DNA of 64,000 nt from Candidozyma auris. Its lineage: Eukaryota > Ascomycota > Pichiomycetes > Serinales > Metschnikowiaceae. This document shows positions 29,101-38,088 of this stretch, piece by piece (position 1 is the first letter of the stretch; each line of letters opens with the position of its first letter). A program made the translations under genes and the position numbers. The DNA lies in NCBI RefSeq assembly GCF_003013715.1, contig NC_072815.1, positions 992,001 through 1,056,000 of the forward strand, in the 5' to 3' direction. The notes under the pieces were generated by a model that saw only the letters and a program-made list of their open reading frames with translations, ran no database searches and was not told where the DNA came from.

Positions 29101-30542
29101 TCTCGACCACATTTCTCCCATCTTTCTCCCACATTTCTCCCACCTTTCTCCCCTCAATGCGATCTCAAGTGACTACAAACTCTGAGGGTCCCTACGGAGG
29201 GGAGGCCAAGAAGAGAGGCGGCCACTGCGAAAAACGCAAAATGACAATGAGAGGAGACAAAGAAGCGGAAGGGGGCGTGAGGGTGTCCAAGAGTATCGAC
29301 AAGAAACAAACCGCAGAAAAAAAAAACCAAGGACAAGAACTTTTAACCGCCCTGAGGAAGGCCAGAGATAGGCTAAGGAAAAAGTAAAGTGCGAGCGCAG
29401 CGATGAGCGAAGCCGAGCGCAAAGCTGGATAAGCCCGTGTGCGGCAAAAGAAATACCCAGGGGAAAGAAGGAGATGAACACACAAGATGGACGAGGGAGT
29501 AGATCTGATGGAATTGAAGTATACAACAGGAAACAAACAACTATGTATATAATGAAAGCCTCTAACCGTAAAATCTCCAACGGAGGTGATAGAGTAGTTA
29601 GCTACCAGGGTAGGTAGGCGAGTGTCATTTTTTTTTCGCAGCCATCATTTTCTGAGGCAGTCAAGCAGTGACTTCAGCGAGCACCAACGGCACTAAACGT
29701 TCTCACAAACCACACCTAAAACCAACACAACACCCACAATCAAAAAAACAATAAAAGCGTCACCTCCCCAGCAAAATGCCCAATCAGACGTCACCCTCAA
29801 GCACGCCCGCCTGCCTGGGCATCCTCGTCTGCATTATCACTTCTCGATGCCGCCGGAGCCCATTCGGAGCCCTCCTAGTGCGATGGCACCTGGTGCCCAT
29901 CGCCAGTGCCGTGGATTGAGCTCCTACCCTCTGCCTGAGGGCACCTCCCACCCACCGCATCCACCTCCACACTTTTACCTCTTTATCGACCCCTGCCCAG
30001 GCAAAACCTTGCGTTATCGACCCCAGATTCCGATAAGCTGTTTCGCTTTGCAATTGCTAATGGCAGCAGCAATCGACGCTGGCAAGAGGCAGCGAGCGGT
30101 GGTGGGTGCTGGGGCAGGTGAGTGCTGGAACGAGGCAGGCAGGAGAGGAGGATGGGGCCTCTGCGAAAGGCGTTTGGCGGCAGCGGCACGGCGAAAACGC
30201 AGTGCGCTGGGGAAAAAAAAAAGGAAATCGCCCTGGCAGCGGCGAATGCCTTTTTTTCCCTCGATAAGCAGCACCCGAAAGCACAGTGAGCAAATCTCTG
30301 CAGAGTCTGCCTGCGACCTCTGTCAGATAGATGCCTTCCTTGCCCAGTGCAGGGGAAGGGCTTCCTTCTCCTCCTCTACTATATAAATGCCCTGGATTCT
30401 CTCTGCTTTGTAGACGCATAGACTAATTTGATATTGGGAAAAAGGCAGGAGGTCTTTAATTCCACACTAATTCCCTCCCTTCACCCCTAATTGATATTTA
30501 TTTTTTCTTTTTCCCTTATATCTATTCATCCTACTGCTGGCC
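29101..30542 (+). promoter_or_regulatory. Long promoter region of the amino-acid permease
   Basis: About 1.4 kb with no supportable gene. It contains three GATAAG sites (29428-29433, 30032-30037, 30263-30268). It has recurrent motif copies at 29223-29233 (CACTGCGAAAA) and, in minus orientation, 29633-29643. GC-rich TGCCCAG elements lie around 29811-30003. A TATA box (TATAAA) is at 30382-30387, about 160 bp before the ATG. GATAAG clusters are classic targets of GATA activators in nitrogen catabolite control of permeases (known for Gln3/Gat1); their use here is inferred. Confidence 0.5.
29112..29152 (+). repeat. Four helically phased TTTCTCCC repeats (11-bp period)
   Basis: TTTCTCCC occurs at 29112, 29123, 29134 and 29145, exactly 11 bp apart, about one DNA turn, so all copies face the same side. 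On the minus strand the unit reads GGGAGAAA. It lies 1.4 kb upstream of the permease. It may be a clustered binding site or a simple mini-satellite. Confidence 0.8.
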
Positions 30543-32240
30543 ATGTCGTATGAAAGGAATCCTTCTTCGTTCGAAAAGAACGCCTCGTCATTCGAGAAGA
30601 ACCCTTCGTCGTTGGAGAAAAACGTCGGTGACGACAAGAACATCGACTACCTCAGAGACGACTCCCTGGAGCTTCAGGCGGAGGAGCACGAGGTCAAGCG
30701 TAACTTGAAGGCAAGACACATCTCCATGATTGCGCTTGGTGGAACCATTGGAACCGGTCTTTTCATCTCGTCGAAAAACGCTCTTCAGGCCGGTCCCGTA
30801 ATGGCGCTCATCTCGTATATCTTCATCACCACGTTGGCCTGGTCCGTGACCCAGAGTTTGGGTGAGATGGCCACTTACATCCCATGCTCGGGCTCCTTCA
30901 CTCAGTTCTGCGCCAGATTCTGCTCCCCTGCATTGGGTGTAGCCAATGGCTGGAACTACTGGTTTTCTTGGGCAATCACGTTTGCTTTGGAAGTGTCTGT
31001 TGTGGGTCAAATCATCCAGTTCTGGACCCACGCTGTGCCTTTGGCCGCTTGGATTACGATTTTCTGGGTCCTCATCACCATCTTCAACATGTTTCCTGTG
31101 AAATATTACGGGGAGTTTGAGTTTTGGATTGCCTCTCTCAAAATTATCGCCGTGGTTGGCTGGCTCATCTATGCTCTTTGCATGGTCTGCGGTGCTGGTG
31201 TCTCAGGGCCGGTGGGTTTCAGATACTGGCGCAATCCGGGACCATGGGGCGACGGCCAGGGCTTGGAGAGCAACAAAGACACCGATAGGTTTTTGGCGTG
31301 GTTGTCTTCGCTTATTTCCGCTCTTTTCACATTTCAGGGTGTTGAATTGGTGGGTATCTCGTGTGGTGAGTCTCACAACCCTAGAAAGGCAGTTCCTTCT
31401 GCCATCAGAAAGGTTATCTGGCGTATTATCATTTTTTACATTATGTCCATGTTCTTCATGGGCTTGTTGATTCCATTCAATGACCCAAAGTTGGACTCGG
31501 ACGAGTACTTTGCCGCTTCTTCTCCTTTCATCGTTGCTATGCACAACTCGGGTACAAAGATTTTGCCTAGTATCTTCAATGCTGTCATTTTGGTCGCCAT
31601 TATCTCTGCTGGTAACTCCAACGTCTACTGTGGCTCAAGAATCTTGTACGGTTTGGCCAACGTGGGCGCCGCTCCAAGGTGGTTCAAGCTCGTCACAAAA
31701 CAAGGTATTCCATATGTTGCTGTTCTTTTTACTGCTGCTTTTGGTGCCTTGGGCTACTTGGTTCTTTCCAATGGTGGTAACACTGTGTTCAACTGGTTGT
31801 TGAACATCACTGCTGTGGCTGGTCTCATCGCCTGGGTCAACATTTCCTTCTCCCACATGAGATTCATGTGGATCCTCAAGAAGAGAAACATTTCCAGAGA
31901 CCTGTTACCCTACAAGGCATGGGGCATGCCTTACGTCGCTTACTACGCCTTTGTGTTGGGTTTTATGCTTGTGTTCGTGCAAGGTTACGAGGCGTTCTAC
32001 GGTATCACCGCCAGCAGCTTCTTTACTGCCTACGTTTCCGTTATTCTTTTCTTCTTTGTGTGGATCGTAGCTCACTTCTACTACAACGGCTTCACCAGGT
32101 ACGCTTTCACCCTCAGATCGTGGCTTCTTCCGTTGGACGAGTGTGACATCGACAGCGGCGTCAGGGAAATTGAAGAGATGGTGTGGGACGATCAGCCGCC
32201 AAAGAACCTCTGGGAGAAGTTCTGGAACGTTATTTCTTAA
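30543..32240 (+). CDS. Plasma-membrane amino-acid permease, basic amino acid (Lyp1/Can1/Alp1) type
   Basis: 565-residue APC-superfamily (YAT family) proton-coupled permease with 12 predicted membrane helices. The signature [16 protein letters not shown] opens helix 1 (about residues 60-75), followed by [12 protein letters not shown] and [22 protein letters not shown]. The C-terminus ends [19 protein letters not shown], the pattern of Lyp1/Can1-type lysine/arginine permeases; substrate choice among basic amino acids is inferred. The cytosolic N-tail has three heptad copies, [21 protein letters not shown] (residues 7-27), before the family's first conserved stretch. Lysines in this tail could serve ubiquitin-mediated turnover. 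GATAAG sites upstream suggest nitrogen control. Confidence 0.9.
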   Translation: MSYERNPSSFEKNASSFEKNPSSLEKNVGDDKNIDYLRDDSLELQAEEHEVKRNLKARHISMIALGGTIGTGLFISSKNALQAGPVMALISYIFITTLAWSVTQSLGEMATYIPCSGSFTQFCARFCSPALGVANGWNYWFSWAITFALEVSVVGQIIQFWTHAVPLAAWITIFWVLITIFNMFPVKYYGEFEFWIASLKIIAVVGWLIYALCMVCGAGVSGPVGFRYWRNPGPWGDGQGLESNKDTDRFLAWLSSLISALFTFQGVELVGISCGESHNPRKAVPSAIRKVIWRIIIFYIMSMFFMGLLIPFNDPKLDSDEYFAASSPFIVAMHNSGTKILPSIFNAVILVAIISAGNSNVYCGSRILYGLANVGAAPRWFKLVTKQGIPYVAVLFTAAFGALGYLVLSNGGNTVFNWLLNITAVAGLIAWVNISFSHMRFMWILKKRNISRDLLPYKAWGMPYVAYYAFVLGFMLVFVQGYEAFYGITASSFFTAYVSVILFFFVWIVAHFYYNGFTRYAFTLRSWLLPLDECDIDSGVREIEEMVWDDQPPKNLWEKFWNVIS

Positions 32241-32472
32241 ACGGGCCTCCTAATGCATGAATTACGACTTGTAGACTATAATAGGGATAATGGATACATC
32301 AAATGACAAAGTGTAGAAACTCCATCGGCGGAAAAAAATTTGCCTTATAAATGCTCTAGTTTAGCCTGTAGCTGTTTTGTGTTGCATGAACCTATCTATC
32401 TAATTCTTTGCACCCAATGGTGCACATTAGTACATCTGTGAGTGATCTCAAAACTTGCCTACTACAACGTCA

Positions 32473-32709
32473 ATGTCTTCCCAAAATGCCACCCAGACCG
32501 ACGTTGGGCAAAACACGCTAAGATTAAAGGCACAGCCAAATTCCACAACCCAGTCTTCACCAGCCCAAAAGGGAAAAATCGACTGGAAGCTTCTTGACCA
32601 GCAGAATGCCGAGCTTGACTGCGACCTGGACTATGACTCAGATTCAGACGAGCACAATGGTGGTTCGTGCTCCTGCTGCACTGGACGTGAGGTTGGCACC
32701 ATTCAATAG
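32473..32709 (+). CDS. Small acidic protein of unknown function
   Basis: A 78-residue frame from the ATG at 32473. It is polar and Gln/Thr/Ser-rich at first, then GKIDWKLLDQQNAELD. An acidic run follows (DLDYDSDSDE), then a cysteine cluster (GGSCSCCTGREVG) near the end. There is no signal peptide or membrane helix. The mixed but structured composition and its position between the permease and the convergent EAF7 (54-bp gap) suggest a genuine gene. I do not recognise the family. A chance frame is possible. Confidence 0.55.
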   Translation: MSSQNATQTDVGQNTLRLKAQPNSTTQSSPAQKGKIDWKLLDQQNAELDCDLDYDSDSDEHNGGSCSCCTGREVGTIQ

Positions 32710-32763
32710 ACTAATACGAAGCAGCTAGAGCCACAAAGGAGTCAAGATTGCATTTTTATAGCA

Positions 32764-33570
32764 TCACTTTCTCCTAGACGACCGACGAACTGCTGTTCTA
32801 GTTGCTCTCTTCTTGGGTGTTTCCTTTGGCGTCTCTTTAATATCTTCCTCTTTCACAACGTCTTTTTCTTTGTCTTTGTCGTCGTTTTTCTCAGATGCAT
32901 CCACCTTCTTCTCGTCCTTCTTCTCCTCGCTCTTCTCTTCTTGTCCCGTCTCTTCGTCGTCCTTACCTGACCTCATTCGCCTTTTCACTGGCGGCGTGCC
33001 TGCTCTTGACCTTCTTTTTGCTGGAGGAGCATCTTCACTTTTAGCATTTGATCTTGTGCGTTTTCGCAGCGGAGGCTCGTCCTCTTTCTTCGCTTCCTTA
33101 GGCTCTTCTTTCTTGGGTGTGCGTTTTCTCGTTGCCCTCGTCTTCGTCTTCACCTTAAGGATATCATCATCTTCGGGCACATCACCTTCCACATCACTAA
33201 GCTCAGACGAGTAGATCCCTGCATCGGGTGTTTCCTTGGGTTCTGGTTCCCTCGTTCGAGTTCGTGTACGTCTTTCTGGTTTGGTCTTGTCTTCTGTAGC
33301 TTCACTCTTGTCCTCGCCTCTATCCACATCACTCTCTTTTTCTACCTTGTCATCTTCATTTTCAATGGCCTCAACACGCTGTAGATTGTAAAAGTGTCCA
33401 AGCTTCTCCCACACTTCTTCTGCACTGTACTGCTTCTCTTGAGGAACATCTTGATTGATTTGGGCCACAATGGCGGCCATATGCTCATCTTTTTTTTCCC
33501 CAGCAGGCTTGAAGTCGCATACTAAGCTGAAGAGCCGAACTTCAATTTCCACTGGCCATTCTCTCGACAT
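32764..33570 (-). CDS. EAF7: NuA4 histone acetyltransferase subunit Eaf7
   Basis: Eaf7 is part of the Eaf5/7/3 module of NuA4 and resembles the metazoan MRGBP/CT20 proteins. 268 residues (S. cerevisiae 425). The conserved N-terminal domain is clear: WPVEIEVRLFSLVCDFKPAG, then HMAAIVAQINQ, then the YSAEEVWEKLGHFYNL segment (about residues 5-65). The remaining 200 residues are Lys/Glu-rich and low-complexity, with many Thr-Pro-Lys and Arg-Lys patches. The much shorter tail than in S. cerevisiae lies wholly in the disordered part. It is divergent from NAM9 with a 308-bp shared promoter. Confidence 0.88.
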   Translation of the reverse strand: MSREWPVEIEVRLFSLVCDFKPAGEKKDEHMAAIVAQINQDVPQEKQYSAEEVWEKLGHFYNLQRVEAIENEDDKVEKESDVDRGEDKSEATEDKTKPERRTRTRTREPEPKETPDAGIYSSELSDVEGDVPEDDDILKVKTKTRATRKRTPKKEEPKEAKKEDEPPLRKRTRSNAKSEDAPPAKRRSRAGTPPVKRRMRSGKDDEETGQEEKSEEKKDEKKVDASEKNDDKDKEKDVVKEEDIKETPKETPKKRATRTAVRRSSRRK

Positions 33571-33878
33571 CCTGTGGGGCTTGCTTGAGTAATAATTGGA
33601 AAAAGAATACCTTGAGTTAATAGTGCACTAAGCTTTCGCACCCAATCTGAAGAAGTGACAGAACGAGTTACACTTAACAACGAGATGAATAGAGTATATT
33701 AAAAGTTTACAAGTCTCTCTTCATGATACTAAAAGAGTGTAGTCTTTGTAAGCTTTTGATCTACGTTCCACTTTGTCCACTTGAAGTGACTACTGCTCTA
33801 GTAGCCTTATGAGCATCGCACGCCTTTTTCTATAACTTTTTCAGATCTTCAACTCTTAGATACATAGACATCCCACCC
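33571..33878. promoter_or_regulatory. Divergent promoter EAF7 / NAM9
   Basis: 308 bases. CCAATC at 33642-33647 is a HAP-type box that would suit the mitochondrial gene NAM9. I see no recurrent CTGCGAAAA motif. Nothing else is supportable. Confidence 0.4.
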
Positions 33879-35285
33879 ATGCCCAGAAGAGCGTACAACC
33901 TTCTCTCGGCAACGAGGGGCCGAGTGCGTGCTTCTATGAATAAGGCCAACTTATTCAATCTTTTTAAAAAGACAATACCTCGCTACAACTCGAAAACATT
34001 GTATCAGCAAAAATGGCTGGCCAAGCAGGACTCTAGAGCGTATCACGGAGAGCACTTGGGGGAGAAAAGATGGAAGGCCATTTTCAAGCCTAATCTCAAC
34101 TCGGTGGCCCAGTTGGATGCGTCGTTGCAAGGTAAAGAGGTGAGTCCAACGCCTATGGCTATTCAGACATACGCTACGTTGGAAAAGAGACTTGAAGTAG
34201 CTCTTTTCCGGGCCATGTTTGCATCATCCGTGAGACAGGCCCGTGAGTTCATCAAGAATGGGCACGTGAAAGTCAATGGTGTGGTAGTCAAGCATTCGTC
34301 GTTCCCCTTGAAAAGTGGGGATGTTTTCTGTGTCAACCCTGAAAAGGCTCTTTTAGCTATGGGCAGAGTCAAGCCTAGTGTTGAGCAGGCCATCAAAGTC
34401 GATAAGAGGCAGATAGGCGCATGGAACAACTATGTCAAGACCGCCAAGCAGCATCCCAGAGAAGTGTGGGAGATGAAGCAGAACAAGCCTGCTTCGTTGA
34501 ACACCTTGAACGAAGAAGCAACCCTGAAGAAAGTGACTGCCGAGCAGTATAACGAAAATTTGGAAAAGCAGATGCTTCAGGAGCAAAGAAACACCTCAAG
34601 AGAATCCATCTTGGCTAAAATCTTGGCGGCTGCTGCCAACAAGCCCGTGAAGGAGCTTTCGCCGGAGACATTCAGAAGCATTCTTCCTAACCGTGACGAT
34701 TCCGTCAAGGCTTTTAATGCATACAAAATCTTGAAGGAGGCCGATGTGTCAGTATTGAACGAACCTTCGCTCGAAAACTGCAAAAGATACATTTCCACAA
34801 AATCCACAGAGTTCGACAGCAAAGACGCTGCCAAGACCGCTTCTCATGTAAAGAAGATTTTGCTGGAAATCAATTCATCTCACTTGGAGTATCTTCGTGT
34901 GCAATGCGAGAGCTCCAAATTGCCTGAGGGCTCAGTTAGCATGCCATACTCTCCGGACTTTGCCAAAAAGCTAAAAACCCACCCCAAATTGGACAAGGAG
35001 GCTATTCTTGAAGACGAGTCGAACGCCAACATCAATTTGCCTTGGCAAAAGGGCCTCTTTGGCCGTCAAGACCCTTCGAAACCATACTTCTCCCCATGGA
35101 CACCCAGACAGTTTCTTGGAGCTTTTGCTGTTTTGCCCCACCACCTCGAAATCTCATTTGAGACGTGCCATGCGGTTTACTTAGCGGACCCTGTGGCTAG
35201 GCCGGGCCACTCTGAGGTGATTTCACCTTTCGGTCTTGCTACACACGAGAGAGCTTTCTTGTACTATGCCAGAAAGGGAATGTAA
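33879..35285 (+). CDS. NAM9: Mitochondrial small-subunit ribosomal protein uS4m
   Basis: Nam9 is the uS4 protein of the mitoribosome small subunit. 468 residues (S. cerevisiae 486). It opens with a basic segment (MPRRAYNLLSATRGRVRAS) and then KWLAKQDSRAYHGEHLGEKRW. The S4 RNA-binding fold is at about 110-165 (ALFRAMFASSVRQAREFIKNGHVKVNG, given in part). The C-terminus has LPHHLEISFETCHAVYL and VARPGHSEVISPF, fungal mitochondrial extensions that are very well conserved. Codon 47 is CTG where S. cerevisiae has Thr, consistent with CUG decoded as Ser. MTQ1, another mitochondrial translation gene, follows in tandem. Confidence 0.96.
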   Translation: MPRRAYNLLSATRGRVRASMNKANLFNLFKKTIPRYNSKTLYQQKWLAKQDSRAYHGEHLGEKRWKAIFKPNLNSVAQLDASLQGKEVSPTPMAIQTYATLEKRLEVALFRAMFASSVRQAREFIKNGHVKVNGVVVKHSSFPLKSGDVFCVNPEKALLAMGRVKPSVEQAIKVDKRQIGAWNNYVKTAKQHPREVWEMKQNKPASLNTLNEEATLKKVTAEQYNENLEKQMLQEQRNTSRESILAKILAAAANKPVKELSPETFRSILPNRDDSVKAFNAYKILKEADVSVLNEPSLENCKRYISTKSTEFDSKDAAKTASHVKKILLEINSSHLEYLRVQCESSKLPEGSVSMPYSPDFAKKLKTHPKLDKEAILEDESNANINLPWQKGLFGRQDPSKPYFSPWTPRQFLGAFAVLPHHLEISFETCHAVYLADPVARPGHSEVISPFGLATHERAFLYYARKGM

Positions 35286-35609
35286 CGCTCTCAAACATTG
35301 ATGTACTGGCAGGAAAGCCAGTGTTACTGGTTCAGGATACTTGTATATATAATGCTTACGTTTAGAGATACGATTGTAGCAATCAAGGCACGTCTATATT
35401 AGCAACCACCGTTTGGTCGGGAAATGGCAAATATCGGATTGGATGATAAATTTAAAAACCAAGAGCAACATTTTGCACCAATTTCACAAATCCTGCCAAT
35501 TGTCCTCGAAATAGCCTCTACATTTCTTCTTCAACCCCAGCTCTTTTCTTAAACCCTTTTAATGTAAGGTCGCACTCAATGAGATACATTTAGTACTTGA
35601 GATGCCTTG
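35286..35609. promoter_or_regulatory. NAM9 3' flank and MTQ1 promoter
   Basis: 324 bases. Two CCAAT-type boxes, in opposite orientations, are visible: GATTGG at 35437-35442 and CCAAT at 35478-35482, 130-175 bp before MTQ1. A short out-of-frame ATG-CCT-TGA mini-frame (35602-35610) overlaps the MTQ1 start codon and could act as a minimal upstream ORF. Confidence 0.4.
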
Positions 35610-36461
35610 ATGCCCAGAACCAGTTTTCGCCAGATACGAGCTACTTACAAAAGTCCCCTACTAGGGCCATTATTACATGCTACAAAGAGCTTAGAACAAG
35701 CACAGAATGAGCTTCGCTGGATCAAGCAGGAGTTACCAGCCCACAGGTGGAAAAACGCTGTGGCTCGAAGAAGCAGGCTAGAGCCCCTACAGTATATTTT
35801 GGGAACACAGCCCTTCGGCTCCTTAGATATACAATGTCGGCCCGGTGTGCTTATACCGAGATGGGAGACAGAAGAATGGACATTGAAATTGGTTGAAAGA
35901 ATGAAAAGCTGGGGTGCCTTGAAGATTTTGGATGTGTGTACTGGAAGTGGATGCATAGCACTTTTATTAAAAAAAGAGCTACTGAATGCTCATGTGGAGG
36001 CTGTTGATCTCTCGCAGGAGGCAATTGAGTTGGCCAAGAAGAATAGAGATACTTTTGACATCGATGTTGGCATACACAAGGGTGACTTACTTCAGGAAGG
36101 TTTCTACGCACAGGTATTTGGAGACAGTTCATTTGATGTAGTGGTTTCGAATCCGCCCTATATTCCTCTGGAAGACTTCACATTGCCGGTGGCGAATAAT
36201 GGAATAGAGAGATCTGTGCGGTTGTATGAGCCGAAGATGGCTTTAGTGGGGCACTTAGAGTTTTACAAAGCCCTAGTCAGGAACGTGGTGATCCCACTGC
36301 GATGCAATGCTTTTGTATTTGAGTTGGGCTATAAAGACCAAGCAGACTATACGAAGCTGCTCCTACCGTCTCAATGGGAAACAGCGACTTTAAAGGACTC
36401 CGCAGGAAACCTACGATGCATATATGGCTGGAAACAGCCATTGAGCCTCAAACAAATGTAA
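35610..36461 (+). CDS. MTQ1: Mitochondrial release-factor glutamine N5-methyltransferase (PrmC/HemK family)
   Basis: Mtq1 methylates the glutamine of the GGQ motif in mitochondrial release factor Mrf1. 283 residues from the ATG at 35610 (S. cerevisiae 314). The N-terminal helical substrate-binding domain includes QYILGTQPFGSLDIQ. The SAM-binding motif I is ILDVCTGSGCIALLL (about residues 109-123), and the catalytic NPPY motif occurs as VVSNPPYIPLED near residue 180. The N-terminus is basic (MPRTSFRQIRATYK), suiting mitochondrial import. The ATG at 35602 is followed at once by a stop and is not the start. It converges with TRM6, 66 bp apart. Confidence 0.93.
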   Translation: MPRTSFRQIRATYKSPLLGPLLHATKSLEQAQNELRWIKQELPAHRWKNAVARRSRLEPLQYILGTQPFGSLDIQCRPGVLIPRWETEEWTLKLVERMKSWGALKILDVCTGSGCIALLLKKELLNAHVEAVDLSQEAIELAKKNRDTFDIDVGIHKGDLLQEGFYAQVFGDSSFDVVVSNPPYIPLEDFTLPVANNGIERSVRLYEPKMALVGHLEFYKALVRNVVIPLRCNAFVFELGYKDQADYTKLLLPSQWETATLKDSAGNLRCIYGWKQPLSLKQM

Positions 36462-36527
36462 AGTAAACATAATCAAGAGGCTAGTCGTATTGATGCATGA
36501 TGAACACATAAATCTGTGGATGTGTCA

Positions 36528-37949
36528 TTAAGTTTGTTCCATGGGCACACCTTTGACATCTCTATCTGACGACTCGGTTGCAACAAAAAGTGGCGTTTCT
36601 TGTCTCTTCTCTTTCATTTCTTCATCGCTTTTAGGTGCTTCAGACTTAGCCTTCTTTCTTGAACCTTTTCCTACCGCCTGGATGTGTCCTCCAGCAGGGA
36701 TCACTCTGGTTGCCCAAAGAACGTACCCACCGTAACCTCTTGAAGTCATGAGTGGATGCAAACGGCCCTGGATGGTCTGGTATATTCTTGCACGTGTTTC
36801 AAAAATAGAAGGAGCCAACACACGCTTGTCCTTTGTGAGCTCGTGCTGTGCCTCAAGGAGGAGTTCTTTGAACGTGCTGTAGAATACTAAAGGCCTTGAC
36901 CCACCGACTCTTTCAATGACATGCGGCAAAAATGACGGTATACTTAATGTTGTACACGAGATTAATGCATCAAAGTTACCCCTGATAACCGAGTCAAGAG
37001 CATCGTTAATTTCCTTCGCCTTCTTCAGTCTCCTATGGTACTGCAATTTTTTGTTTGGTTTCAACTCGTCAATCTCCTGCTGCGAAAGTTCTTCCCAGAC
37101 GATTTTTTCGTCTTCGGGCTCGATGAACTGAAGCCAGCTTATTGGCGTGATCATCTGCTCTTGGAGCTCCTCAGGGTAATCCGAGTAACGCAATGCTGCC
37201 AAGTTGGGGTGTTCGTTTTCGTGCACAAGCATAATCTGACCTTTTCCTTGCATTCTTTCCATCATTGCGTAAATAATCACTCCCGAAGTATCATCAAGCA
37301 CCAAATAGCGGCCTCCAGGACGCACATTGGCGTAGCTGAGTAGAAGCCCCAAGGTCTCCTCGCTCATATCAAGCACTTTCTGCATATCTTTTTCGATAAA
37401 ATATTGAAGAAGTTGAGAGCTTCCCAAGTACTCTACTTGGAACCTTCTTAAGAACTTCATCTGCTTTCTTCTTAAGTACTTCTGCTGCGAGAAGACCGTC
37501 TTCTTATCGAATGCTGCGTGCCCGGCTATGATCTGCTCAATTATTTTCTGGCCGATCTCCGAAGATGCCCCCAGCTTCTTCAACTCATCAATCTGCTTAT
37601 TATCTAGTTTCTGTATCTTCAGCCCAACATTGATGATGTCCTGGTTACTTTCTGCACTCTTCTCGAAGTACTTGATCAAGGCCTCCTTCTCTGTTTCCTC
37701 GTCCTGCTCATTTTCAACTTCCACCTTGTCTTCTACACTTGTGAGCGACTTAATCGGAGAAGCAATCTGGTCCTCGTTGATTTCAAATGTCGTTCCCAAT
37801 GGGTGGCCCAAGATCGAACTTACTTTAAACGCACCAAATTTGCCCAAAGATACCGTCCCGTCCTCACGCAAAAGCACAATGCGGAGCCCTTCAGAAGGCA
37901 AGCGTATCAAAACATGCTGACCTGCCGAAATAGTCGTTCTGCTTTTCAT
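36528..37949 (-). CDS. TRM6: tRNA (adenine-58-N1)-methyltransferase non-catalytic subunit
   Basis: Trm6 (Gcd10) binds tRNA in the heterotetramer with catalytic Trm61 to form m1A58, needed for initiator tRNA stability; it is nuclear. 473 residues from the ATG at 37949 (S. cerevisiae 478). The N-terminus TTISAGQHVLIRLPSEGLRI, then LGKFGAF and FEINEDQI, match the family. So do the FLRRFQVEYL, VLDMSEETLGLLLSYANVRPG and LHPLMTSRGYGGYVLW segments. Longer upstream sequence in frame (including an ATG at 38072) is not conserved and lies in the shared promoter with NOP2. The Rossmann-like fold lacks the SAM motif, as expected. Confidence 0.95.
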   Translation of the reverse strand: MKSRTTISAGQHVLIRLPSEGLRIVLLREDGTVSLGKFGAFKVSSILGHPLGTTFEINEDQIASPIKSLTSVEDKVEVENEQDEETEKEALIKYFEKSAESNQDIINVGLKIQKLDNKQIDELKKLGASSEIGQKIIEQIIAGHAAFDKKTVFSQQKYLRRKQMKFLRRFQVEYLGSSQLLQYFIEKDMQKVLDMSEETLGLLLSYANVRPGGRYLVLDDTSGVIIYAMMERMQGKGQIMLVHENEHPNLAALRYSDYPEELQEQMITPISWLQFIEPEDEKIVWEELSQQEIDELKPNKKLQYHRRLKKAKEINDALDSVIRGNFDALISCTTLSIPSFLPHVIERVGGSRPLVFYSTFKELLLEAQHELTKDKRVLAPSIFETRARIYQTIQGRLHPLMTSRGYGGYVLWATRVIPAGGHIQAVGKGSRKKAKSEAPKSDEEMKEKRQETPLFVATESSDRDVKGVPMEQT

Positions 37950-38088
37950 CGTTCCAGGGACCTTTGATGTCAGAAGATGATTACCGTATGTCTCTTTTGT
38001 GGAGGAGCGATGCCAATTTTTCGCAGCGCATCGAGGCCATCTCAAAAAGAATAAGATCTGCAAGAACTCCATACTCTACATCAAAACC
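37950..38088. promoter_or_regulatory. Compact bidirectional promoter TRM6 / NOP2
   Basis: Only 139 bases separate the two start codons. The region holds one copy of the recurrent motif in minus orientation (TTTTTCGCAGCG, 38016-38027). Just before it is a GCGATG core that resembles part of the PAC element of ribosome-biogenesis genes. Two RNA methyltransferase genes sharing one promoter suggests co-expression. Confidence 0.5.

Noticed and set aside
29847..30386. 179-codon ATG-initiated frame upstream of the permease
   Set aside because: Low-complexity Pro/Arg/Ala composition from GC-rich DNA. It runs across two GATAAG sites and into the TATA box, and has no domain.
37950..38072. N-terminal extension of TRM6 from an ATG at 38072
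   Set aside because: The extension lies in the shared promoter and is not conserved; the family N-terminus starts at 37949.
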